Below are positions 29,612-36,383 of a stretch of 39,303 bases of DNA, piece by piece. Numbering within the stretch: position 1 is the stretch's first letter; each line of letters starts with the position of its first letter. The notes under the pieces are model-generated. The model was not told the DNA's origin, ran no database searches, and worked only from the letters and a program-made list of their open reading frames with translations. Origin of the DNA: Candidatus Wolfebacteria bacterium (lineage in GTDB: Bacteria > Patescibacteriota > Minisyncoccia > UBA6257 > UBA9933); contig JACPIO010000013.1 of the NCBI GenBank assembly GCA_016188075.1, positions 1 through 39,303 on the forward strand, given 5' to 3'. The translations under genes were made by a program, and so were the position numbers.

Positions 29612-29671
29612 CGCCGATCAAAACGCAGATAAACGCGGATGATTTAAAAACTATCAGCGTCAATCGGCATC
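29600..29671. repeat. CGCGGAT-type short repeat, family F copy 2
   Basis: GCGCGGATTAACGCCGATCA, then AACGCAGATAAACGCGGATG, then ATCAGCGTCAATCGGC. It spans the 3' end of the LOG-like gene and the gap to the next. Related to 10526-10573. Confidence 0.6.
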
Positions 29672-29677
29672 TACGTT

Positions 29678-29926
29678 ATGGAACAAAAACCCATCGGTTC
29701 AGTCACTCATTACTACGGCGGCATCGGGGTAGCCATTGTAAAATTTAAAAAGGAAGTTTCGGTTGGCGAAACGCTTCATTTTAAAGGCGCCCACACTGAC
29801 TTTACTCAAAAACTTGATTCAATGCAGTTTGATCATAAAGAAATCAAAAGCGCCAAAAAAAACCAAGAAGTAGGAATCAAGGTTAGCGAAAAAGTAAGAG
29901 AAGGCGACGAAGTGTACGAAGCATAA
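29678..29926 (+). CDS. translation-factor domain-II-like small protein
   Basis: 82 residues forming one EF-Tu/EF-1A domain-II-like beta barrel: IGSVTHYYGGIGVAIVKF, VGETLHFKGAHTDFTQKLDSMQ, EVGIKVSEKVREGDEVYE. Such stand-alone barrels are usually annotated as translation elongation factor-like or U32-peptidase C-terminal-like proteins. No GTPase part. Function unknown. No Shine-Dalgarno site. Confidence 0.75.
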   Translation: MEQKPIGSVTHYYGGIGVAIVKFKKEVSVGETLHFKGAHTDFTQKLDSMQFDHKEIKSAKKNQEVGIKVSEKVREGDEVYEA

Positions 29927-29927
29927 A

Positions 29928-29936
29928 ATCGATACC
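29928..29936. repeat. family D footprint (ATCGATACC)
   Basis: Nine bases matching a family D terminus sit between the stop of the 29678 gene and the permease ATG. Alone this could be chance; the position fits the family. Confidence 0.35.
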
Positions 29937-29940
29937 ATTG

Positions 29941-31080
29941 ATGTATAAAGGGGTAATCTTGCCGGCGGGCTTGCTCGCCGCCACCATTATTGGCGCGGGA
30001 ATTTTCGCCCTGCCCTATGTTTTTGACAAGGCTGGCTTGGGAGCCGGCCTATTTTATTTAACGCTTTTCAGCTGGGTCTTTTCTCTGATTCACTTGATGT
30101 ACGCGGATGTCGTTTTGCGCACCCGGGGCGATCACCGGTTTGCCGGCTACGCCGAAATTTATTTGGGATCAGCCGGCAAATGGATTAGCGGCCTCGTTAC
30201 CATTCTGGGAGAGATTTTTATTCTCACGATTTATTTGGTTCTTTCTTTAAGTTTTTTTAACTTGCTTGCCCCGACCCAGAACTCGCTTTATCTGATTTTG
30301 CTATTTTGGTTTCTGGGTTCCATCCCGATATTTTGGGGAATCAAAAAAATAGCTGTTTCGGAATTTTTACTCGTTTCCATAATTCTTATTATAATTTTTT
30401 TAATTTTCTTCTACGGCTGGGGCAATCTCTCGAAAGCGAGCTTTGAGCCGGTTTTAAATTTTTCTTTTTTATTTTTGCCTTACGGCGCGATACTCTTCGC
30501 CCTGAATGGCCGGACCGCCATTCCCGGACTCGTGGATTATTTCCGAAAAAATAATCTTGGGATTTTAAAGGTAAAAAGGGCGGTTATTTTGGGAACTCTT
30601 GTTCCGGCTTTTTTCTATTTTCTTTTTGTTCTGGGAATACTGGGCATCTCTCCCGAAGTATCGCCGGATTCCATTACCGGAACTTCGAAGAACCTGCCGC
30701 CGATGCTTCTTTCTTTCGTCGGCATCCTTGGTCTTCTATCCCTCTGGAGCACTTACTTTATAATCGGCCAAGACATCAAAAAAAGTCTGGGGCTCGATCT
30801 GCGTTTTAACAAAATCTTCGCGGCCATGGTTCCGCTTTTTCTGCCTCTCTTTTTTTATTTTTCCGGATTCCAGAACTTTCTAAAACTGGTGGAATTGACC
30901 GGCGCTGTTTTTTTGGGACTTGAAGGATTTCTTATTATTTTAATCTGGCTCAAAGCGAGAAGAGTTGTCGCGGAAACGGAAGACGCAATTTTCCTAAAAT
31001 TAAATCCGCTCGTACCCTATCTCTTATTGCTTATTTTTGGAATGGGAATAATATTAGAATTAATAAAACAGCTCTCGTAG
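29941..31080 (+). CDS. aromatic/amino-acid permease-like transporter (APC superfamily)
   Basis: About 379 residues from ATG 29941 with about eleven hydrophobic helices. Helix 1, AATIIGAGIFALPYVFDKAG, carries the broken-helix GAGIFALP signature of the AAAP/HAAAP amino-acid transporters. Helix 6 region is LPYGAILFALNGRTAIPGL. Uptake of amino acids by a reduced genome is a sensible role; the substrate cannot be assigned. The last codons CTC TCG TAG are also the first ten bases of tRNA-Arg. Confidence 0.82.
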   Translation: MYKGVILPAGLLAATIIGAGIFALPYVFDKAGLGAGLFYLTLFSWVFSLIHLMYADVVLRTRGDHRFAGYAEIYLGSAGKWISGLVTILGEIFILTIYLVLSLSFFNLLAPTQNSLYLILLFWFLGSIPIFWGIKKIAVSEFLLVSIILIIIFLIFFYGWGNLSKASFEPVLNFSFLFLPYGAILFALNGRTAIPGLVDYFRKNNLGILKVKRAVILGTLVPAFFYFLFVLGILGISPEVSPDSITGTSKNLPPMLLSFVGILGLLSLWSTYFIIGQDIKKSLGLDLRFNKIFAAMVPLFLPLFFYFSGFQNFLKLVELTGAVFLGLEGFLIILIWLKARRVVAETEDAIFLKLNPLVPYLLLLIFGMGIILELIKQLS

Positions 31081-31142
31081 TTGAATGGATACAACGCCTC
31101 CCTCCGAAGGAGGTAGTGCGCGTTCGATTCGCGCCGGGAGCA
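31071..31142 (+). tRNA. tRNA-Arg (CCG anticodon)
   Basis: Acceptor GCTCTCG/CGGGAGC (one G-T pair), D-stem GTTG/CAAC, anticodon arm CCTCC-CTCCGAA-GGAGG, T-arm GCGCG-TTCGATT-CGCGC, discriminator A. CCA is not encoded. Bases 1-10 are the end of the permease gene including its stop codon. Confidence 0.93.
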
Positions 31143-31224
31143 CACGAGCGAGTCCCGATCGCAATCAGGACGACGAGGGGCCACAAATACAAATCACGAA
31201 TAAAAATTTCGGTATAACCCCCAC

Positions 31225-31287
31225 CTAAAATGTTTCCCTTATAAAAGATTAATCTTATATAAGGTACAAATTTTTAGAGAAAAATTA
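31225..31287. repeat. AT-rich palindromic repeat, family E copy 2
   Basis: Its first 38 nt (31225-31262, CTAAAATGTTTCCC...) are identical to 34104-34141. The palindromic core is TTATAAAAGATTAATC plus its near-complement. The rest of 31143-31224 shows only a GTCCCGAT...ATCAGGAC stem after the tRNA. Confidence 0.85.
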
Positions 31288-31315
31288 AGCAAGAATCTGC
31301 TTATCTTGTCTTAAC

Positions 31316-31894
31316 CTACAATCGTTTTTGAAATTGCTTCGCTACGACAAAATTCCAAATTAAGAAAAATAAAATTAGTCCCATTAAAAGCGCGATTTCG
31401 GCAAAGCGAAGATAGCGCTTGACTGACTCGAATGAGGCGCCGGATAAATATCCCAAGCCAGCCACTGTCAAAACCCAAACTATGGTTGCCCAAATATTCG
31501 CTTTAATATAATCAGCTAAACGAATCCCGAGAGTGCCGGCTCGCATCAAGGTTAAGTGGTTAAATCCATAGGCGAATTTAGAAATAAAAATGGTGCGGCG
31601 AGGCCGATCCCGAAGATGATTATCCAGAAGCTCGAGATGGCCAAGCCATTTTTTAATAAAAGGCGGCGTTTTATCTCCATTCAACTTGCGGCCCAACCAA
31701 TACCAAATAAAATCTCCGATTAAGGCGCCGAAAAATGCCAGTGTCAATGAATAAAAGGTATTTAAAAAGTGCTGCTGGCTCAAAAATCCGGCGGTGAACA
31801 AAAGAATATCTCCTTCGAGCATCATCCCGAAAAATACAATGAGATAGCCAACAGGCTTCCACCAAATCAGATAGTGAAGCAAAAAGGAATTCAT
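31316..31894 (-). CDS. DedA-family membrane protein
   Basis: 192 residues, several helices. FFGMMLEGDILLFTAGFLSQ and FFGALIGDFIWYWLGRKLNG match the DedA N-terminal region, and SKFAYGFNHLTLMRAGTLGI the conserved F..G.R...AG motif with changes. Family members flip or scavenge lipid carriers such as undecaprenyl phosphate. The family's usual second Arg (G.R....F) is Asn-His here. A terminator lies directly upstream, so it has its own transcript. Confidence 0.82.
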   Translation of the reverse strand: MNSFLLHYLIWWKPVGYLIVFFGMMLEGDILLFTAGFLSQQHFLNTFYSLTLAFFGALIGDFIWYWLGRKLNGDKTPPFIKKWLGHLELLDNHLRDRPRRTIFISKFAYGFNHLTLMRAGTLGIRLADYIKANIWATIVWVLTVAGLGYLSGASFESVKRYLRFAEIALLMGLILFFLIWNFVVAKQFQKRL

Positions 31895-31910
31895 AAACTA
31901 GAGAAATGAG

Positions 31911-31937
31911 AAAATAAAAAAATACCGTTTCGGTATT
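31911..31937 (-). terminator. intrinsic terminator upstream of dedA
   Basis: On the minus strand AATACCG-AAA-CGGTATT followed by TTTTTATTTT. It backs up the larger hairpin at 31974-32013. Confidence 0.8.
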
Positions 31938-31973
31938 GCAATTCATTATAGATGATAAAAAATAAATAGAGTA

Positions 31974-32013
31974 GGGGCGTTCCGACTCGCAGGCTTGCAA
32001 GTCGGAACGCCCC
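31974..32013 (-). terminator. 14-bp stem terminator of the secreted-protein gene
   Basis: GGGGCGTTCCGACT and AGTCGGAACGCCCC are perfect inverted arms with a 12-nt loop, followed on the minus strand by TACTCTATTTATTTTTT. Confidence 0.75.
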
Positions 32014-32035
32014 GTGATCATCGCGGTTTCGCGGC

Positions 32036-32650
32036 TTAGCCCCGGCCGTCAGTAGGCGGGCCGCCACTCGTCGCAGGCGGTACTGGCCAAGGCTCGCCGT
32101 ATATCACCAGCGTCCGAATAGTCGGCTCGCTGGCAAAAGGGTTTGCAGGGTTCCGTAATTCCGACTCCGCATAGCCTCCAATGGGTCGGATTAGGAACCG
32201 CACGCATCCCCGATTCGTTTCGAATAAGCCGAGGACTCCAGCGATCATTCCAGCCAGGTTAGCGCTATGCCCCGATACCGAGCTGGTCTCGAACCTAACC
32301 ATGGGAATAAAAACCCTTCTGTCGCTCTGGTCCAGTATCTCGGAGGCTCCAAACTCCGAGATTTCGAAAACTACTCCTATCCCAGAAACCGCTGGTTCGG
32401 CCGGAGTAGGACCATCGAATTGCGTCGGGAACGATCGGAAACGAAAAGCGCAAGAGGTCCAATCCAGAAGAATCGGCTCCGACGGGAGTATTGGGGCAGA
32501 AATCTGCCCTCCACTCACCGAAACCCGAAGCAAGGAAACGTACTCCCTCGCTTCCATGACGGGAACCAAGAGGCCCCTCTCCGCAGCCAGCGCCGGGAGC
32601 GCCAGCGCGACCACCAACAGCCCGACCAACGCCCGCATCGCCTTTTTCAT
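32036..32650 (-). CDS. secreted hypothetical protein
   Basis: 204 residues. Signal peptide MKKAMRALVGLLVVALALPALAAE with an AxA-type cleavage site. The mature part is beta-rich without recognised domain and ends in a Pro/Gly-rich tail. The start is fixed by AAAAGGAG 9 nt upstream. Promoter at 32777-32805, hairpin-rich leader, two terminators downstream: a complete single-gene unit with higher GC than its neighbours. Large plus-strand ORFs here (32181, 32267) are shadows. Confidence 0.7.
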   Translation of the reverse strand: MKKAMRALVGLLVVALALPALAAERGLLVPVMEAREYVSLLRVSVSGGQISAPILPSEPILLDWTSCAFRFRSFPTQFDGPTPAEPAVSGIGVVFEISEFGASEILDQSDRRVFIPMVRFETSSVSGHSANLAGMIAGVLGLFETNRGCVRFLIRPIGGYAESELRNPANPFASEPTIRTLVIYGEPWPVPPATSGGPPTDGRG

Positions 32651-32776
32651 TACCCGAGACTCCTTTTATTTTGGCCTCCCTGCATCCGCAGAGGGCCGGT
32701 TTATCCCTGGCGCCAAACCCTTTGGCCCAGGGGTTTACGAAACCGCGTTTATGTCAATGAACAACACGAAGTCTAT

Positions 32777-32805
32777 ATAATAATAGATAAGTTTAACTTT
32801 GTCAA
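32777..32805 (-). promoter_or_regulatory. promoter of the secreted-protein gene
   Basis: TTGACA, 17-nt spacer, TATTAT on the minus strand. The leader of about 120 nt holds a stem CTGC-GGAT-GCAG inside GGCC arms close to the ribosome-binding site. 32806-32941 shows nothing recognisable. Confidence 0.65.
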
Positions 32806-32941
32806 TAGCGGCGACGCGCTCAAAGCTTCTAGAGCGTTTGCCGGGGGTGTTTGTCAAAAGTGCTTAACGCCCGGACCGCACCAACCCCAACTTGGGCCAA
32901 TTTCCCCGAATTCTAAAAACCCGCATAAAACCTCATTTTAC

Positions 32942-32970
32942 TTGACAAAAAAGCGGCAAACATCTGTAAT
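32942..32970 (+). promoter_or_regulatory. promoter of a short transcript
   Basis: TTGACA, 17-nt spacer, TGTAAT. Transcription from about 32977 would meet a terminator hairpin after about 50 nt. Confidence 0.6.
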
Positions 32971-32999
32971 AGTGTCTTCACACGCAAAACAGCCTATCC

Positions 33000-33028
33000 A
33001 AAAAACCCGCGTTAAACGCGGGTTTTTT
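33000..33028 (+). terminator. intrinsic terminator / attenuator
   Basis: CCCGCG-TTAAA-CGCGGG flanked by A6 and T6. It is followed at once by GAGGAGG and an ATG-TGA start-stop pair, so it may act as a leader terminator or end a small RNA. Confidence 0.8.
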
Positions 33029-33050
33029 GAGGAGGCTGAAAACCATGTGA
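33029..33050 (+). other. orphan ribosome-binding site with ATG-TGA start-stop
   Basis: GAGGAGG, 9 nt, ATG at 33045 directly followed by TGA. No downstream ORF continues. It looks like a minimal start-stop ORF or the remnant of a lost SD-type gene. Confidence 0.5.
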
Positions 33051-33143
33051 AGTGATTACATAGGTGATACAAAGCCTTGCGGTAAACAATTCGACAAACC
33101 ACCGTGTAAACCATATGCAATGTCTTCATATGTCTTACAAATA

Positions 33144-33614
33144 TTATTCTTTGAATCTCTCTGTAAACTTGGGATAGGTATCATACATACCCCACTTATA
33201 TAATCGATACAATGATTTAAATCTATCGGAAATTAAAGGATCGCTACCCATCCATTCAAGCCATTCCATAAACTGCTTAGCTTTATAACCCTTAAGTTTT
33301 TTATAAAAAAAGGGTATTATTATATCCTTTAAGTTAGTAAATTCTCTCACTATTAATCTAGCCGATGGCCCCCTTTTGATACCGTCACCCCTGTAAGGCG
33401 GGTATATATAAATTTTATTTTTTAAGCCCAGATGATCGGGAACAGCCTCTATTAATTCCGTGTCTCGAATATTCATCTGTAGTATAAAGGCTGGTACCTT
33501 ACGTTTTCTGTGGGTTTTTTTATCGGAATTCACACTGAAAGTAAAGCACCCTTCTCCGCCTACCAACCCTCGAATATATTCATTAGTAAGTTTTAAGTTT
33601 TTATTGATTTCCAT
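33144..33614 (-). CDS. LAGLIDADG-type homing endonuclease
   Basis: 156 residues. YIRGLVGGEGCFTFS is the LAGLIDADG helix with the catalytic acidic residue and the GEGCF continuation. Later IREFTNLKDII-type text (IVREFTNLKDIIIPFF...GYKAKQFMEWLEWM) is the usual C-terminal part. A single motif suggests a homodimer. It is more AT-rich than its neighbours and has no Shine-Dalgarno site. No host gene or intron core is evident around it, so it appears free-standing. It may be intact and mobile. Confidence 0.85.
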   Translation of the reverse strand: MEINKNLKLTNEYIRGLVGGEGCFTFSVNSDKKTHRKRKVPAFILQMNIRDTELIEAVPDHLGLKNKIYIYPPYRGDGIKRGPSARLIVREFTNLKDIIIPFFYKKLKGYKAKQFMEWLEWMGSDPLISDRFKSLYRLYKWGMYDTYPKFTERFKE

Positions 33615-33678
33615 GTTTTTATTTGTTTTTAATGTTTGTCGGCAAACCCAATGTTTAATGTGAATCGGTTTTACATTA

Positions 33679-33687
33679 TGCTATAAT
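33679..33687 (+). promoter_or_regulatory. extended -10 promoter of yraN
   Basis: TGCTATAAT ends 9 nt before ATG 33697, so the message is predicted to have no or almost no leader. Confidence 0.6.
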
Positions 33688-33696
33688 TATAACACA

Positions 33697-34107
33697 ATGA
33701 ATAGCAAATCCGAACTTGGCCAATTAGGCGAGGATCTTGCCTGTAAATATCTCGTGGAAAACGGCTATAAAATTATTGAACGGAATTTTTGGAAGCCGTG
33801 GGGCGAATTAGATATTGTCGCAAAATATAAAGACGGCACCTTAGTGTTTGTCGAGGTGAAAACTATGCAAGGTCGCAACTATAACCATGACGATGACCGC
33901 GACGAGATAAAACCGGAAGATCAATTAACGAAAGCCAAGCTTCGCAAACTTAAAAGAACCGCGTCGCTTTACGCCGGCCATCGTCCGGAATTAATTAATG
34001 ATAAAAAAGGATGGAGAATTGATTTAATCGCAATCAACGTAGATAGTTCTCGTGACTTGACAGATTATAAAAAAGATTGTGATATAAGATATTACGAAAA
34101 CATCTAA
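33697..34107 (+). CDS. YraN/UPF0102 family nuclease-like protein
   Basis: 136 residues with the restriction-endonuclease-like fold of UPF0102. LGQLGEDLACKYLVENGYKIIERN, then WGELDIVAKY and LVFVEVKTMQ give the E...D..ExK pattern. The family is linked to DNA metabolism but its activity is not firmly known. Predicted leaderless start. The stop codon is the first part of family E copy 3. Confidence 0.85.
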   Translation: MNSKSELGQLGEDLACKYLVENGYKIIERNFWKPWGELDIVAKYKDGTLVFVEVKTMQGRNYNHDDDRDEIKPEDQLTKAKLRKLKRTASLYAGHRPELINDKKGWRIDLIAINVDSSRDLTDYKKDCDIRYYENI

Positions 34108-34155
34108 AATGTTTCCCTTATAAAAGATTAATCTTATATAATGTACAAATTTTTT
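34104..34155. repeat. AT-rich palindromic repeat, family E copy 3
   Basis: The first 38 nt are identical to 31225-31262. It fills the gap between the convergent genes yraN and tsaE. Confidence 0.85.
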
Positions 34156-34157
34156 AT

Positions 34158-34628
34158 TTAACGGCTAAGTAAAAATTTTATGCCGCGGACCTTCTCCCTT
34201 TCGCCGTGTTCGAATTTTATCCAAATTGAATTTTTCGGCAAGATACTTTTTATTTTTTCCGGCCACTCGACCAAGACGATGTTTCGCGAATCTTCTAAAA
34301 TTTTTTTGAGCCCGAGTTTCAACAAAACTCTGGCTCCGTGGATTCTATAACAATCTACGTGGTAGATTCGTTTATAGTTCCCACAATTCCTTCTTCTTAA
34401 TTCATAATTCTTAATAAGGACGAAGGTGGGGCTTGTAATCTTTTTCTTCACGCCGAGCGCTCGCAAAAATCCCTGTGTAAAAGTTGTTTTGCCTGATCCT
34501 AAATTTCCAGCCAAAGCAAAAACCAGCGCCCCGCGTCTTTTCTTCCGGCTGCTGATTTTCAAAAATTGCTTAGCCAAACTGCCTGCCAGTTTTTTGGTTT
34601 CAGCCGAAGAAAACGTTTCCTTAATCAT
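34158..34628 (-). CDS. tsaE: tRNA threonylcarbamoyladenosine biosynthesis ATPase TsaE
   Basis: 156 residues. Cytosolic ATPase that works with TsaB and TsaD to make t6A37 of ANN-decoding tRNAs. Walker A is LAGNLGSGKTTFTQG, followed by TSPTFVLIKNYEL and IYHVDCYRI, then VLVEWPEKI, all family signatures. Slightly longer than usual, with a basic stretch SSRKKRRGALV. It begins 3 nt after the lamin-tail gene. Confidence 0.92.
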   Translation of the reverse strand: MIKETFSSAETKKLAGSLAKQFLKISSRKKRRGALVFALAGNLGSGKTTFTQGFLRALGVKKKITSPTFVLIKNYELRRRNCGNYKRIYHVDCYRIHGARVLLKLGLKKILEDSRNIVLVEWPEKIKSILPKNSIWIKFEHGEREKVRGIKFLLSR

Positions 34629-34631
34629 TTT

Positions 34632-35159
34632 TTAGTTTGGAGATAAATTTAGTTTTTTATATAAAATTACAAACGTCAAAGCAAAAACGATGGACAAAAA
34701 AACGCCGGTGAAAATATGAGCCGCAGGAAAGAGCTGGCTTTCGGCGACACGAGAAGCGGACGCCAAAGAATTTGTATCTTGATTTTCTTTGGGAAGCAGG
34801 TTCGTTTTCCCCGGAGTCGGAGATTCGCTCACCGTGAAGGCGCCGTCTTTTCGACTAAAAGATTTTCCCGCTGGCGCGTTGCCAACATACTCGCCTTTGT
34901 CAACCAAAATTCCCTCGGGGTCGTAAAGAAAAATTTTTTCACCGTTGTTGTTAAGAGTAATTTTGGTTGTCTCGTAATTCAAGAGAAGATAATCGCGAGG
35001 CGAAACAATTATGTCTCCAAAAACGAATTTCTTATTCGACGCGTCCTTGAGTGTCCAGCCGCGAAGATTTTGCGCCGAACCGCTCTCGTTAAATAATTCA
35101 ATCCACTCGTCAGCCGGGTCTTTGCCGGCCGGGTTAGGAAAAAATTCGGAAATGAGCAT
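34632..35159 (-). CDS. lamin-tail-domain protein with C-terminal membrane anchor
   Basis: 175 residues. The lamin-tail domain starts at residue 2 (LISEFFPNPAGKDPADEWIELFN), with LRGWTLKDASNKKFVF and SPRDYLLLNY, then NNNGEKIFLYDPEG. A linker with SESPTPGKTN and one helix (FTGVFLSIVFALTFVILY) close the protein. Exported members normally have a signal peptide before this domain; none is present, so the 5' end may have been lost. A family D footprint sits directly before the ATG. It lies between ruvB and tsaE. Confidence 0.78.
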   Translation of the reverse strand: MLISEFFPNPAGKDPADEWIELFNESGSAQNLRGWTLKDASNKKFVFGDIIVSPRDYLLLNYETTKITLNNNGEKIFLYDPEGILVDKGEYVGNAPAGKSFSRKDGAFTVSESPTPGKTNLLPKENQDTNSLASASRVAESQLFPAAHIFTGVFLSIVFALTFVILYKKLNLSPN

Positions 35160-35163
35160 AAAA

Positions 35164-35178
35164 GTATCGATGCCAATA
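35164..35178. repeat. family D footprint (solo terminus)
   Basis: GTATCGATGCCAATA matches one terminal arm of family D. It fills the gap between the ruvB stop and the lamin-tail start. Confidence 0.7.
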
Positions 35179-35182
35179 CTTT

Positions 35183-36163
35183 TTAGTTGATTTTTAGATG
35201 TCTACGCGCCGCTTCGGTCGCGACGCGGCCAGAAGGCCGGCGCTCTAAAAATCCGAGCCTAATCAGATAGGGTTCGTAAACTTCTTCAATTGTTCCTCTG
35301 TCTTCGGATAAGGCAGCCGCAAGAGTATTTAAGCCAACCGGATGATTGTTAAATTTTTTTATTATGGCGAGGAGCAGTCTCCGATCATCCGACTCCAAAC
35401 CCAAAGAATCTATGCCCAGAAGATCAAGAGTTTTTTGAACCGTATCCGCGGTTATTTCTCCAAAGCCTTTTACCTCGGCGAAATCGCGACTTCTCTTAAG
35501 AAGCCGATTGGCCAGACGCGGCGTAAACCTTGAGGCTTGGGCCACAAGAGAAACAGCGTCATCTTTGATGCCTATACCCAGAAGCCCGGCCGAGCGGTTC
35601 ACGATAGCTCCAATTTCGTCTGGCGTGTAATAATCAAGGTGGAAGGCGCCGCCAAACCGGGATCGGAGAGGGGATGAAAGCAAGTTGACTCTGGTCGTCG
35701 CGGCGATTAAAGTAAATGGCGGCAAGCTAAGCGAGACCACCCTTGCTCCCAGCCCTTTTCCCAAAATCAGCCGAAGATTTCTTTCTTCCATCGCCGGATA
35801 AAGCATCTCCTCGATGGTTCGATTGAGCCGATGACACTCGTCAATAAAAAGCACGTCTCCCGGTTCGATAGCCGAGAGAATGGCGGCCAGGTCGCCGGTT
35901 TTTTTCAAGGTTGGGCCGGCGACAACTTTTATTTCCGCCCCCATCTCTTTGGCGACGAGCGAGGCAAGAGTGGTTTTTCCAAGTCCGGTTGGTCCAAAAA
36001 AAAGAAGGTGATCCGCCGACTCGCGCCTTTTTCGGGCGGCTCTCAAAATTATCTGGAGATTCTGTTTTATTTTTTCCTGGCCAATGTAATCTTCAAAGCA
36101 ATTAGGACGCAAAACTGCGTCAATAAAACGATCGTCGCGGGTAAAACCCTTAGCTATTGACAT
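35183..36163 (-). CDS. ruvB: Holliday junction branch-migration ATPase RuvB
   Basis: 326 residues, AAA+ motor driving branch migration with RuvA. Signatures are RPNCFEDYIGQEKIKQNL, Walker A FFGPTGLGKTTLASL, Walker B VLFIDECHRLNRTIEEMLYPAMEE, sensor IAATTRVNLLSSPLRSRFG, and the winged-helix end EEVYEPYLIRLGFLERRPSGRVAT. Normal length. It is separated from ruvA by 10 kb. Its first codons overlap the promoter of a plus-strand ncRNA. First of a minus group ruvB-LTD-tsaE. Confidence 0.96.
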   Translation of the reverse strand: MSIAKGFTRDDRFIDAVLRPNCFEDYIGQEKIKQNLQIILRAARKRRESADHLLFFGPTGLGKTTLASLVAKEMGAEIKVVAGPTLKKTGDLAAILSAIEPGDVLFIDECHRLNRTIEEMLYPAMEERNLRLILGKGLGARVVSLSLPPFTLIAATTRVNLLSSPLRSRFGGAFHLDYYTPDEIGAIVNRSAGLLGIGIKDDAVSLVAQASRFTPRLANRLLKRSRDFAEVKGFGEITADTVQKTLDLLGIDSLGLESDDRRLLLAIIKKFNNHPVGLNTLAAALSEDRGTIEEVYEPYLIRLGFLERRPSGRVATEAARRHLKIN

Positions 36164-36185
36164 TTAGTAGAAAGTGTGATATCCT
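36157..36185 (+). promoter_or_regulatory. promoter of the structured ncRNA
   Basis: TTGACA, 17-nt spacer, TATCCT, with TG one base before the -10 (extended -10). The start is predicted near 36191. The -35 overlaps the ruvB start region on the opposite strand. Confidence 0.8.
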
Positions 36186-36190
36186 AAGAT

Positions 36191-36341
36191 AAATTGGGCC
36201 TCTAAACCTGTGGGCTTGAGGAATTTCTTTTAGTCTTCGGCTAATCCGGTTCCGGCTAGATTACGCCTCGGAGAAATTCTTAATTTCCTTGGACAAGGAT
36301 TAACTGCCCACAGATTTAGATCGCCCAATTTTTATTTTTTT
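36191..36341 (+). ncRNA. structured ncRNA, 6S RNA-like
   Basis: About 150 nt with its own promoter and terminator. The 5' and 3' ends pair in a long closing stem: AAATTGGGC with GCCCAATTT, TCTAAA with TTTAGA, CTGTGGGC with GCCCACAG, interrupted only by a small bulge and one mismatch. Inside are GAATTTCT/AGAAATTC, a CTTCGG-capped small hairpin, and CCTT-GGAC-AAGG on the 3' side of a central open region. Closing stem, central bubble with a 3' hairpin and a terminal arm are the plan of 6S RNA, which mimics an open promoter and binds RNA polymerase. It is shorter than most 6S RNAs, so identity is tentative. The final stem plus TTTTTATTTTTTT is a terminator. Confidence 0.75.
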
Positions 36342-36383
36342 CATCTTTAGATTAGCGAATAGTTATCCACTCCGCAATAGGAC

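Noticed and set aside
32181-33055. Large plus-strand ORFs of 199 and 262 codons
   Set aside because: They lie opposite a gene with signal peptide, promoter, ribosome-binding site and terminators. They lack start signals and any domain.
33045-33140. Small ORF after the GAGGAGG site at 33029
   Set aside because: ATG is directly followed by TGA and alternative starts meet stops within a few codons.
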